Source of the DNA: an uncultured Duncaniella sp.
GTDB taxonomy: Bacteria > Bacteroidota > Bacteroidia > Bacteroidales > Muribaculaceae
Assembly (NCBI GenBank): GCA_910578515.1
Contig: CAJTQR010000001.1
Coordinates: 186,001 to 250,000, forward strand
DNA length: 64,000 nucleotides
Reading direction: 5' to 3'
Shown here: in pieces, positions 17,232-26,083 of the stretch
Numbering within the stretch: position 1 is the stretch's first letter
Layout of the letters: each line of letters starts with the position of its first letter
Notes under the pieces: generated by a model
The model's database searches: none
What the model was told of the DNA's origin: nothing
Seen by the model: only the letters and a program-made list of their open reading frames with translations
Translations under genes and position numbers: made by a program

Positions 17232-18554
17232 ATGAGTAAGAAAATAGCAGTCATAACACTTGGGTGCTCTAAGAATCTTGTGGATTCTGAACGTCTAATG
17301 ATGATGCTCTCCAATGTCGGTTATACCGTGACTGATTCTGCAGATGATGATTTTCTCTCTTCAACTGGTGAGAGAATCATTGTGGTAAATACATGTGGTT
17401 TTATAGGCGACGCGAAAGAGGAATCAATCAATGAGATTTTGTTTTGGTGTGATGCTAAATCCTCGGGGAAAATCTCTGCATTATATGTGATGGGGTGTCT
17501 TTCAGAGCGCTATTCCGGAGAACTTCCTGCTGAAATTCCTGAAGTGGATAAATGGTATGGTAAAACCGATTGGTCTCAGCTTGTCACTGACCTCGCACAC
17601 AAGCGTCCAGGAAGCGCACCTTATGACCGGATTATCACCACTCCACGTCACCATGCATATCTCAAAATAGCTGAAGGCTGTAACCGTTTTTGCTCATTTT
17701 GCGCGATTCCTCTTATCACAGGGCGCTATCGGTCACGTAATATCGAAGAGATTCTTGAGGAAGTGAGACTTCTTGTTAGCCGAGGCGTGAAAGAATTCAA
17801 TGTTATAGCTCAGGACCTCACGAATTACGGTAAAGACATATATGGCAAGGTTGAAATAGCTCGCTTGATTGATGAGATGGCATCGGTGCCTGGTGTAGAG
17901 TGGATACGTCTTCATTACGGTTATCCCAAAGACTTTCCACTTGAACTCCTTGATGTAATGGCGAAGCATTCCAATGTCTGTAAGTATTTAGACATAGCGT
18001 TGCAGCATATTTCAGATAATGTTCTTGAAAACATGCGGCGCCATATCACAGGGAATGAGACGCGAGAACTATTGGCAGAAATCCGTCGTCGTGTCCCCGG
18101 TATCCATATCCGCACCACTCTTATGGTGGGATTTCCCGGAGAGGGCGATAAGGAGTTTGAAGAGCTTGTGGAATTTGTAAAGGAACAGCGGTTTGAACGC
18201 ATGGGGGCGTTTGCCTACTGTGAGGAGGAGGATACTTATGGCGCAAAGCATTTTATGGATGATATCCCTCAGGATGTTAAAGATACACGTCTTAATCGCT
18301 TGATGGAAGTGCAGGAAGCTATTTCTGATGAATTACAGCAGAGTAAAGTTGGCTCACTTCAACGGGTAGTCATAGACCGCGAAGAACCGGAATTTTATGT
18401 CGGTCGTACCCAATATGATTCTCCTGAAGTAGACCCTGAAGTGCTTATTTCAAAAACGACACCTCTTAAACGAGGTGAATTTTACAACGTAAAGATTACA
18501 TCGGCTATGCCATTTGAATTGATGGCTGAGCCGGTTATTGAGGATGAAAATTAA
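17232..18554 (+). CDS. rimO: Ribosomal protein S12 methylthiotransferase RimO
   Basis: A 440-residue radical-SAM methylthiotransferase that modifies the conserved aspartate of ribosomal protein S12. Three parts are visible: the N-terminal MTTase domain with cysteines in LGCSKN, VNTCGF and VMGCLSERY, the radical-SAM motif CNRFCSFC within KIAEGCNRFCSFCAIP, and a C-terminal TRAM domain. The phrase FCAIPLITGRYRSR is typical of RimO rather than the tRNA enzyme MiaB. Its end overlaps the start of the isochorismate synthase gene by 11 bases. Confidence 0.95.
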   Translation: MSKKIAVITLGCSKNLVDSERLMMMLSNVGYTVTDSADDDFLSSTGERIIVVNTCGFIGDAKEESINEILFWCDAKSSGKISALYVMGCLSERYSGELPAEIPEVDKWYGKTDWSQLVTDLAHKRPGSAPYDRIITTPRHHAYLKIAEGCNRFCSFCAIPLITGRYRSRNIEEILEEVRLLVSRGVKEFNVIAQDLTNYGKDIYGKVEIARLIDEMASVPGVEWIRLHYGYPKDFPLELLDVMAKHSNVCKYLDIALQHISDNVLENMRRHITGNETRELLAEIRRRVPGIHIRTTLMVGFPGEGDKEFEELVEFVKEQRFERMGAFAYCEEEDTYGAKHFMDDIPQDVKDTRLNRLMEVQEAISDELQQSKVGSLQRVVIDREEPEFYVGRTQYDSPEVDPEVLISKTTPLKRGEFYNVKITSAMPFELMAEPVIEDEN

Positions 18555-19728
18555 TTCAAAGTATATAGCGGCAGTAGATGTCTGTCTCGAACACAACATA
18601 CCTTTTACGCTGTTTGCCCTACCAGGCGAAGAGCGTTTCAGTTTTTTTGCCTCTCTACCTGACTCTAACGGCGAATCACACGCTTTTGACGATAAGGGGA
18701 AGGACACTTTCTTTATAAATTTTTTTGATAATGATGAGCCATATATTGCTGGTGTAGTCAATCGTTTTGATGCTGACAGTATATTGGAGTATATAACCTC
18801 TCATCCTAATACAGTGTTCCCTCAGCCACTCATTCAGCCAGCCACATATTCAACTCATAGGGTCAGCTATGATAATGCTTTTGCAAGTGTAATTCCGCGC
18901 TTGAAGCATAGTGGGGGTAAGGTGGTTTTATCGCAGCATCAGGCTTTGATTTCAGTTCGGCCGTTGATACAGGTCGCAATAGATTATTTTAAACAGACAA
19001 ACAGTACTTTCCGGTATCTCTGCTTTACTCCTGAGACCGGTATCTGGGTGGGGTCCACTCCGGAATTACTGATGCAGAGTACTGAGGCTGGCGATGGGAT
19101 TGTCACCATGTCTCTTGCAGGGACAAAAGCCGTTGATGATGATACTCCGTGGGATGAGAAAAATCTTGAGGAACATCATCTCGTTACGTTATTTATCGAA
19201 AAATCACTCAAAGATATGTCTTTGGAGGTGGAGGTTGACCCGTTGTCAGAGTTGACTTTTTGCAATATCAAGCACCTCTGCAATGTGATAACAGCGACAG
19301 GTCAAGTAGATGCCCAACAAGTACTTTCGGAATTAAGCCCGACGCCTGCAGTTGCCGGTTTTCCCCGAGAGGTTGCACTTACGGAAATCGACACATTTGA
19401 GACTCACTGCCGTAGATGTTATGCGGGCTATGTGGGAGTAAGGATAGGCGGAGAATACCATGCTTTTGTTAATCTGCGTTGTGCATTTGTAGCGCCCATA
19501 AATTATGGTGAAGGGTTAGAATCTCTTCCGGCGTATCTTTACAATCTGTATTCTGGAGGTGGAATAGTAGCCTCCTCAAATTGCGATGACGAGTGGAATG
19601 AGGCTATTTCCAAAATAGCACGTCTCAAAGCTGCAATTTCAGCCGAAGGTTATGACGAATTATCTAATATAAATCCTAAATTAGTAAAATTTACTAATCG
19701 TTGTCCCAAAATTGATTTACCATTTTAG
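18544..19728 (+). CDS. menF: Isochorismate synthase (chorismate-binding enzyme)
   Basis: A 394-residue cytoplasmic enzyme that should convert chorismate to isochorismate for menaquinone. The chorismate-binding signature is present: FTPETGIWVGSTPELLMQ, SLAGTK, the FCNIKHLCNVITATGQ segment, LSPTPAVAGFPREVAL and YAGYVGVR with LYSGGGIVASSNCDDEWNE. The N-terminus is short compared with E. coli MenF. The ATG at 18544 is used (upstream codons lie inside rimO). No other men gene is nearby. The symbol is by family; other chorismate-using enzymes share the fold. Confidence 0.85.
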   Translation: MKINSKYIAAVDVCLEHNIPFTLFALPGEERFSFFASLPDSNGESHAFDDKGKDTFFINFFDNDEPYIAGVVNRFDADSILEYITSHPNTVFPQPLIQPATYSTHRVSYDNAFASVIPRLKHSGGKVVLSQHQALISVRPLIQVAIDYFKQTNSTFRYLCFTPETGIWVGSTPELLMQSTEAGDGIVTMSLAGTKAVDDDTPWDEKNLEEHHLVTLFIEKSLKDMSLEVEVDPLSELTFCNIKHLCNVITATGQVDAQQVLSELSPTPAVAGFPREVALTEIDTFETHCRRCYAGYVGVRIGGEYHAFVNLRCAFVAPINYGEGLESLPAYLYNLYSGGGIVASSNCDDEWNEAISKIARLKAAISAEGYDELSNINPKLVKFTNRCPKIDLPF

Positions 19729-19732
19729 AAAT

Positions 19733-21100
19733 ATGAAAAAAGGTAGTCCTGTTATCATCATATTACTTGCAATTGTCCTAATAATAATAATTTCATCCCT
19801 TCCATTGTCTAAATGGACTAATGGTGTAGTAAAGGATTTTTCACTCTTTAGCGATATTCTCAAGGAGGCAGGAATAATAGAGGGAACCTCGAATGAAAAT
19901 GAGGAGATTGACCCAGAACTATTGGCAGCAATAGCTCATGCCGACAGTATAGCTCGCGATTCAATAGCAGCTCTACCGGTTGATACAATCATTGCTCCTA
20001 TCAAACCATCTCGCAACGGTGAATTAGTGATGCTTGAGGATTATACGACTGATGGTGTTGGTCTAACCCATCTGAAAAAAGCTATTTCCGCTGGCAAGCT
20101 TGCCCGTATAGCTGTTGTAGGAGATTCTTATATAGAAGGAGACATCTTCACCCAGGACCTTAGGGAGATGCTTCAAGAGGCTTATGGAGGGCAAGGTGTA
20201 GGATATATGAATATGCATTCCGATTTTCCGGGTTTCCGTCGTTCTGTGCGTCAGGGAGGTTCTGGATGGAAGACTTTCATGGCTAATAAAAAAGCCGACA
20301 AGCAATATATCTTCCTTTCTGAACAATATGCTATACCTACAGGTAATGCTTCTGCTACCTATAAGGGTTCATCCTCTTTTCCCCATGCCGAAAACTGGTC
20401 ATGTTCACGTTTCCTTTTCATTGCTCCTGAAAATACCTCAATCAATGTTAAAACTAGTGAAGGTGAATGGGAGGAGCGCAATATTGAAGGGAGTGAAAAC
20501 GTTCAATGCTTAGAGGTTGTCGCACCGACCTCACAGTTTGACATAAAAACATCTGATACTTCATTAATCGGACTGGGTGTATGGCTTGACGGCTCAACCG
20601 GTATAAGCTTAGATTGCATGTCTTCACGAGGTTTTTCCGGAATTACACTGACTAAGATTAATCAGTCTCTTTGCCGTGAAATCAGTGAAATCATATATTA
20701 CGACTTGATAGTGCTGGAATTCGGTATCAACGCCATGAGTTCAGCGCAGAAAGATTACAGTGTCTATGCCTCAAAGATGGTTGATGTTATCAATCATGTG
20801 AGAAGCTGCTTCCCGAGGGCTGACATTCTCCTTATGGGAGTCGGGGACCGTGGTGAGAAGAGAGGCTCACAGGTGCATTCCATGGCTACTGCACCTGCTA
20901 TGATTTCTGCTCAACGTGATGCAGCACGACGTGCTCATTGCTTGTTTTGGGATACTCGTGAAGCTATGGGCGGTGAAGATGCTGTGGTTGAGTGGAGTAA
21001 TGCCGGTTTGATTAACAAGGATTATGTTCATATGTCTCACAAGGGTGGTGCGCGTCTTGCAAAGGAACTGTTTAACGCTATTCAACACGAGTTAAAATGA
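19733..21100 (+). CDS. Membrane-anchored SGNH/GDSL hydrolase-like protein
   Basis: A 455-residue protein with one N-terminal membrane anchor (PVIIILLAIVLIIIISSLPL) and a periplasmic SGNH domain. Block I is AVVGDSYIEGD with the catalytic Ser, the Asn block is VLEFGINAMSS and the last block is DYVHMSHKGGARLAKELF with the Asp-x-x-His pair. It overlaps the next SGNH gene by 4 bases (ATGA) and is followed by an MBOAT acyltransferase. In alginate and other O-acetylation systems, AlgJ/AlgX-type SGNH proteins take the acyl group from an MBOAT, so the same role is inferred here. Confidence 0.85.
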   Translation: MKKGSPVIIILLAIVLIIIISSLPLSKWTNGVVKDFSLFSDILKEAGIIEGTSNENEEIDPELLAAIAHADSIARDSIAALPVDTIIAPIKPSRNGELVMLEDYTTDGVGLTHLKKAISAGKLARIAVVGDSYIEGDIFTQDLREMLQEAYGGQGVGYMNMHSDFPGFRRSVRQGGSGWKTFMANKKADKQYIFLSEQYAIPTGNASATYKGSSSFPHAENWSCSRFLFIAPENTSINVKTSEGEWEERNIEGSENVQCLEVVAPTSQFDIKTSDTSLIGLGVWLDGSTGISLDCMSSRGFSGITLTKINQSLCREISEIIYYDLIVLEFGINAMSSAQKDYSVYASKMVDVINHVRSCFPRADILLMGVGDRGEKRGSQVHSMATAPAMISAQRDAARRAHCLFWDTREAMGGEDAVVEWSNAGLINKDYVHMSHKGGARLAKELFNAIQHELK

Positions 21101-22518
21101 AAAAACTTCCAATCCACGTCATATTTCTGCCGTTAGTGGCTGTATTGCTCCCAACCCCTGCATTAGCAGGTCAACCATCAAATGTCCCGGAGACTCAGGT
21201 TCCGGTATCCTCACCTGAAGAGATAGTAGAGGAGACAGAAGAAGTCACTGAAAGCGATGACGAGCATGATTTAAGTGTACGCATCAATCCTGTTACTATT
21301 CCGGGAGAAGCAGACGATATTGATATACCAGTGCCATTTTTTATACATAGTAATGCTAATCACATTATATATAATGGCGCTGACTGGTCAAAACTGAGAG
21401 AAGCATTTATTTCAAGTAATAGCTCTCCGGTATCAATTGTTCATATTGGTGACAGTCATATACAAGCGGATATTTCTACCGGCACTACGCGTGAACTGTT
21501 ACAATATGATTTTGGCAATGCAGGTCGAGGGCTAATAGCTCCGCTTAAAATCAGTGGGACGAATGAACCTCGTGATTATGTGTTCCAAAGCCGTAATTCA
21601 TGGAATCCGGTAAAATTAATGAGTCCTTCTTGGCGTCAGACCGTAGGATTTACCGGGACATCAATACGTCCGTCAAGTAATACAAGCGAATTTACTCTTG
21701 GTACAGTTGATACTGATGATTATAATCCATTTACTTCAGCAACAATTTTTCACAATGGCAAATTCACTATCAAGGAAGTAACAACCCCTGAGGGCAACCC
21801 TATAGATTACCGAGCCATTCCTTCACGAGATTACACACAAATAATAATGGCGTCGGGAGCGACCAAGATTAATGTGAAGTTTACTTCGGCTGGCGACTTA
21901 ACAGTATTTGGAGCTTCTCTCTCCGGCGACCGTCCGGGTGTGTTCTATCATGCTATCGGCAATAATGGTGCCACATATGACACTTATAACCGTATAGGAA
22001 CAGTAGGAACGGGAATTCTACCTCTCCGTCCTAATCTCATCATTCTTTCCCTTGGTACAAATGAGGCATTCGGAAAATTTGATTCAAATTCGTTTACTCG
22101 TTCTATTGACCGTCTTGTGAAAAACGTACGAGCAGCCAATCCGGAAGCACTTATACTGCTTACTACTCCGATGGAGTGCCATAGAAGTGTCACTACCACA
22201 AAGAAAGTGCGTGTACGCAATAAGGCGCGCAAGGGCAAGAAAGCTACTTATCGAACTGTCAACAAGTCCACGAAATCGTATGCTGTTAATCGGAATATAG
22301 CTCCTATCCGACAGGCGATAATGAATTATGGCAAGGAAAATGGCATAGCTGTATATGATTGGTATGAAGTGGCAGGAGGAACTGGCGCAAGTGCCCATTG
22401 GATTACCAACGGTCTGTTTGCAAAGGACCGGGTGCATCATACCCAGCAAGGCTACAATCTGGAAGGACGACTGGTATATGATGCAATTATGGATGCATTG
22501 CGTGAGCAGGTGAAATAA
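21097..22518 (+). CDS. Secreted SGNH/GDSL hydrolase-like protein
   Basis: A 473-residue exported protein. The signal peptide ends near PTPALAGQPS and an acidic linker rich in Glu follows. The SGNH blocks are VHIGDSHIQADIS (Ser), ILSLGTNEAFGKF (Gly and Asn) and KDRVHHTQQGYNLEGRLVYDAI (Asp and His). A basic insert around residues 368-390 (KKVRVRNKARKGKKATYR) is unusual and could bind an anionic glycan. It is cotranscribed with the preceding paralogue, and the two probably share the work of esterifying or de-esterifying a surface polysaccharide (inference). Confidence 0.85.
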   Translation: MKKLPIHVIFLPLVAVLLPTPALAGQPSNVPETQVPVSSPEEIVEETEEVTESDDEHDLSVRINPVTIPGEADDIDIPVPFFIHSNANHIIYNGADWSKLREAFISSNSSPVSIVHIGDSHIQADISTGTTRELLQYDFGNAGRGLIAPLKISGTNEPRDYVFQSRNSWNPVKLMSPSWRQTVGFTGTSIRPSSNTSEFTLGTVDTDDYNPFTSATIFHNGKFTIKEVTTPEGNPIDYRAIPSRDYTQIIMASGATKINVKFTSAGDLTVFGASLSGDRPGVFYHAIGNNGATYDTYNRIGTVGTGILPLRPNLIILSLGTNEAFGKFDSNSFTRSIDRLVKNVRAANPEALILLTTPMECHRSVTTTKKVRVRNKARKGKKATYRTVNKSTKSYAVNRNIAPIRQAIMNYGKENGIAVYDWYEVAGGTGASAHWITNGLFAKDRVHHTQQGYNLEGRLVYDAIMDALREQVK

Positions 22519-22617
22519 AAATCTGACATACAAATTTACTAATCCCGAAACCTTTTGCGTGCATGATGCGTTTCTTATGCATCATCACAATCTTTACTTA
22601 AGAAGGAACTGACTATT

Positions 22618-24207
22618 ATGTTATCTAAGCTCACCTCTTCGTTGACCTCTTTACTGGAATCCTTGAATGTGGATGTTGGGAAATTGATTGAGATATTCCA
22701 ATATTCACCTTCCCAACCGTTGCTGTTTAATACATCTTTATTTCTGCTTCTTTTTGCGGGATTTATCTGTATATACCGGATGCTCGACAGATTTAGGGTG
22801 ATAAAAATGCTATTTGTCATTCTATTTTCCCTTTATTTTTATTACAAGTCTTCCGGATTGTGTGTGTTAATTTTGCTGGGCGTGTGTCTGAGTGACTACA
22901 TCTTGGGGCTATGGATGGAAAGTGTGTCGAGACCTGGAAAAGAGAATAGTTCAGTAAGACGTCTTATTATCTTCCTTAATGTGGGTGTCAACGTCGGGAT
23001 GCTGGTTTATTTTAAGTATTTCAATCTGCTCATTGACACTATTACCCGTTTTTCGTCCCTTAAGATTGAGGCGATGGATTTGCTTTTGCCAGCTGGGATA
23101 TCATTTTTCACATTCCGTTCCATTAGCTATATTGCAGACCTGTACCGCGGTCAAATCAAAGCGTGCCGAAATCTTCTGGACTACACATTCTTTCTAACAT
23201 TCTTTCCGCCTCTCCTTGCCGGCCCTGTCGTAAGGGCTAAGGATATGCTACCTCAGATTAGCTCTAATCCTGTGGCGTCACGTGAGATGGTATCAGAAGG
23301 CATATACCTCATAATTTTAGGTCTCATCAAGAAAGTTGTCATAGCTGACTTCATAAGCGGCAACTTTGTTGACCGCGTGTTTGATAATCCTGCTCTTTAC
23401 AGCGGATTTGAAAATATGATGGCTTCGTTTGGATTTACTATTCAATTATACTGCGATTTTTCGGGTTACAGTGATATTGCCATTGGCATTGCGTTATTAT
23501 TAGGCTATCGGTTTAAGGAAAATTTTAATGCTCCATTCAAGGCGCAGAATCCAACTGAATTTTGGCATCGCTGGCACATCTCACTCTCGACATGGCTTCG
23601 TGATTACGTCTATATTCCTCTTGGTGGTAACCGCTGTTCGCGCTCACGCGCATATTTCAACCAGTTTGCCACCATGGTTATCGGTGGACTTTGGCATGGG
23701 GCATCCTGGATGTATGTAATCTGGGGTGCAGCACATGGCGCTTTACTCGTAATTCATAAGATGTCGCGGAAATTTATTGATGCTATGTTGCCACAAACAG
23801 TAGTCTCGACGCCAAGTGAAGTCGTGGTGGTCGCTGTCACACCCGACAAAACCGCGCCTTGGCTACGGGGAATTAATATGATGGTGACGTTCATTTTGAT
23901 ATCGGCCACATTTATTCTTTTTAGGGCTCCATCTATGGAAGATGTCGGAATGATGTGGCATCAGATTTTGTTTGATTTTCACCCAGGGGTAGCACCGCAA
24001 TTCGTGGAAAGTTATCTTACTATCGTGCTCTTGATAGTAGTGGGATATATTCTTCATATCACTCCGGCATCGTGGGGTGAGAAACTGAAATCTATGTTTT
24101 GTTCAACCCCGACTGTTGTACAAGCTATAGCATTAGCTCTTGTGATTCTGCTTGTCATTCAAGTGCGTCAGAGTGAAATCGTCCCGTTTATTTATCTGCA
24201 ATACTAA
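22618..24207 (+). CDS. MBOAT-family O-acyltransferase (AlgI-like)
   Basis: A 529-residue polytopic inner-membrane acyltransferase. The AlgI/DltB signatures are clear: LPAGISFFTFRSISYIADLYRG, FPPLLAGPVVRAKDMLPQI, QLYCDFSGYSDIAIGIALLLGYRFKENFNAPF, FWHRWHISLSTWLRDYVYIPLGGNR and the catalytic His in IGGLWHGASWMYVIWGAAHG. It passes acyl groups from the cytoplasm to a periplasmic acceptor. With the two SGNH genes upstream it forms a probable polysaccharide O-acetylation set. A strong hairpin follows directly. Confidence 0.93.
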   Translation: MLSKLTSSLTSLLESLNVDVGKLIEIFQYSPSQPLLFNTSLFLLLFAGFICIYRMLDRFRVIKMLFVILFSLYFYYKSSGLCVLILLGVCLSDYILGLWMESVSRPGKENSSVRRLIIFLNVGVNVGMLVYFKYFNLLIDTITRFSSLKIEAMDLLLPAGISFFTFRSISYIADLYRGQIKACRNLLDYTFFLTFFPPLLAGPVVRAKDMLPQISSNPVASREMVSEGIYLIILGLIKKVVIADFISGNFVDRVFDNPALYSGFENMMASFGFTIQLYCDFSGYSDIAIGIALLLGYRFKENFNAPFKAQNPTEFWHRWHISLSTWLRDYVYIPLGGNRCSRSRAYFNQFATMVIGGLWHGASWMYVIWGAAHGALLVIHKMSRKFIDAMLPQTVVSTPSEVVVVAVTPDKTAPWLRGINMMVTFILISATFILFRAPSMEDVGMMWHQILFDFHPGVAPQFVESYLTIVLLIVVGYILHITPASWGEKLKSMFCSTPTVVQAIALALVILLVIQVRQSEIVPFIYLQY

Positions 24208-24219
24208 ATGTCAGCTAGG

Positions 24220-24273
24220 ATACAGATATTAAGTGGTTGTCTACAACAGCAGACAACCACTTAATATCTGTAT
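24220..24273. terminator. Perfect 23-bp hairpin after the MBOAT gene
   Basis: Positions 24220-24242 pair without mismatch with 24251-24273, leaving an 8-base loop. It begins 13 bases after the MBOAT stop. The run after it is AT-rich but not a pure T-tract. It is unusually long for a terminator and could also protect the 3' end of the mRNA. Confidence 0.75.
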
Positions 24274-24631
24274 TAGACTATTTATTATTTCGTCTTTCTG
24301 AGTTTCTTAAGCATTACACGATATTCCTTATTCACTGTATTCCGATTAAGTTGGATGTTTAACGGTGGATTATAGATTTGAATAAGATATTTTTCAAAGT
24401 CTTTGAGGTCTTTTTTGTGCTTTTATTAGTGGTATAAAGTAGGATTACATATGTTCTCCTCGCATCAAAACTATACGTATGTCTAATATTTGTCTATTAG
24501 ATGCAAATATAGAAAAGTGGAATGACAAAAATTGTCGTTCTTGGATAAATTTTATAATTTCCAAGATATGAGTATTATTTGTGATTTTGCGCTCGGAATC
24601 TATAATAATCACTTATAAATAATTTGATAAA
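24274..24631. other. Intergenic region before the S41 peptidase gene
   Basis: This stretch contains the broken reverse-strand ORF described separately (24285-24480), a GACAA/TTGTC inverted repeat near 24523-24536, and CTTGGA/TCCAAG arms near 24539-24566 upstream of the next gene. TGATTTTG at 24592-24599 is a weak promoter candidate for the S41 gene. Confidence 0.4.
24285..24480 (-). pseudogene. Frameshifted protein remnant, resembling the tail of a GIY-YIG-type nuclease
   Basis: On the reverse strand the stop is at 24285-24287. The frame before it reads DLKDFEKYLIQIYNPPLNI, then QLNRN, ending KKLRKTK. This resembles the C-terminal end of small GIY-YIG nuclease-like proteins (E-x-x-LI-x-x-YNPPLNI). 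Upstream of a six-A tract the protein-like reading moves to another frame (TYSFDARRTYVILLYTTNKS), which suggests a single-base frameshift. No start codon was found. The GIY-YIG identity rests on the tail only and is tentative. Confidence 0.4.
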
Positions 24632-25915
24632 ATGAAGAAGTTTATTAAATGGACGTTGATAGTTGTTGCCGGAGTCTTTTCATTACTGCTTATTGGATTA
24701 GGTGCATTGATAATATATGCAAAATATTTCGATAATTCACAGGATGAAACTGTAAGTTATTACACAGATGAATTACCTCTTAATAATAGCGATTACCTTG
24801 AGGAGTTTGAGGAAATCCATCAAATAACTCTCGATAATTATTCCTTGTATAAATCAAAAGGCTTGAATATGGACAGCATTCATGATTCACTGATTAAAAG
24901 GATGAAAGGCAAGGATGTTGATGCTACCGAGTTCGGAAAGATTTTGAATGAATATTTTAGCGCATTGAATGTCGGTCATGCCTTCGCTTATCTAAATAAA
25001 TATACTGCTGCCTATTCACCTGTGTTCATAGAAGGTCGGATTTTTGTTGATTCACCAAACGAGTATCTATTGGAAAATGGGTTTAAAGATAAGGACGAAA
25101 TAATAGCAATAAACGGGACTTCCATCAATGAATGGTTGGAGACTAATGAAAAGTATACGTCTGCCTCCACTCCAGAAGCAAAAATGCTAATGACAGCATT
25201 AGATGCAATGCGTTCATGGGAAGATACAATAGTGTCATATAAAATACTTCGTGATGCTGATACTTTAGAAATCGCTCTGCCTTTGAAAAAGCGGAATCTT
25301 ATATTTGACAAGTCAAATAATGTCAATATTGTAGAATCAAAAATACTTCATGATTCGATTGGGTATATAAATATTATCTCGATGATGGACCCAGTGACAG
25401 AAGAATTCAAAACAGCATACAAAAATTTAAGTACACTACCTTATCTTATCGTTGATATCAGAAACAATGGAGGAGGAAACAGCGGCAACGGTCGGGAGAT
25501 AGCGGAATATTTAATTAGGGAACCTCAGCCTCATTGCGTTTCTCCATCTACTATCATGCAACCACAAGACAACTCTTATAAGGGTACGCTTTATCTGCTT
25601 ATTGATACTTATACATTCTCAGCAGCAGAAAGCTTTGCTCTTGATATTAAAGAAAGTGGAAATGCGACTCTCATGGGATTACCGACTGGAGGAGACACCG
25701 GGAATAGCCCTAAAACTTTCCATACAGAAAATGGTATCTATTTCAGACTGCCAACAAATGAACCGTCGAAATCGCCAAAAGGCTTCCCCATGGAGGGAGT
25801 AGGGATTGACCCGGATTTCAAGGTTCATCAGATAGTAAGCGATTTCATGAACGGTCATGATACTGTCTTAGACTTTACTATTAAGGTGATTCAGGATAAT
25901 ATGATTCAGAAATAG
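24632..25915 (+). CDS. S41-family (C-terminal processing) peptidase-like protein
   Basis: A 427-residue protein anchored by one N-terminal membrane segment (LIVVAGVFSLLLIGLGALIIYA), with the rest in the periplasm. A PDZ-like segment spans about residues 130-200 (GFKDKDEIIAINGTSINEWL). The peptidase core has YLIVDIRNNGGGNSGNG and TYTFSAAESFALDIKESG with the likely nucleophile serine, and GLPTGGDTGNS. It lacks a clear TPP-type lysine motif, so it may be closer to the interphotoreceptor-retinol-binding-like S41 group. The substrate is unknown. It stands alone. Confidence 0.85.
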   Translation: MKKFIKWTLIVVAGVFSLLLIGLGALIIYAKYFDNSQDETVSYYTDELPLNNSDYLEEFEEIHQITLDNYSLYKSKGLNMDSIHDSLIKRMKGKDVDATEFGKILNEYFSALNVGHAFAYLNKYTAAYSPVFIEGRIFVDSPNEYLLENGFKDKDEIIAINGTSINEWLETNEKYTSASTPEAKMLMTALDAMRSWEDTIVSYKILRDADTLEIALPLKKRNLIFDKSNNVNIVESKILHDSIGYINIISMMDPVTEEFKTAYKNLSTLPYLIVDIRNNGGGNSGNGREIAEYLIREPQPHCVSPSTIMQPQDNSYKGTLYLLIDTYTFSAAESFALDIKESGNATLMGLPTGGDTGNSPKTFHTENGIYFRLPTNEPSKSPKGFPMEGVGIDPDFKVHQIVSDFMNGHDTVLDFTIKVIQDNMIQK

Positions 25916-26040
25916 AGTCAAGACCTGCAAGAGGTTGATTCATTCCCGTGGTACCAATGAATTTGTGACTTTCATAGGTGAGAATGCCATTTTTGCAAAA
26001 AGTTTTCCATAGAGATTTTTAACATTTTAAAAATTAATGG

Positions 26041-26048
26041 TAACTTTG
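26041..26048 (+). promoter_or_regulatory. Promoter of the DUF4301 gene
   Basis: TAACTTTG is a perfect TAnnTTTG, 36 bases before the ATG at 26084. Confidence 0.6.
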
Positions 26049-26083
26049 GGGTGTAATAACAAACACTTAACATTAATAATTCT

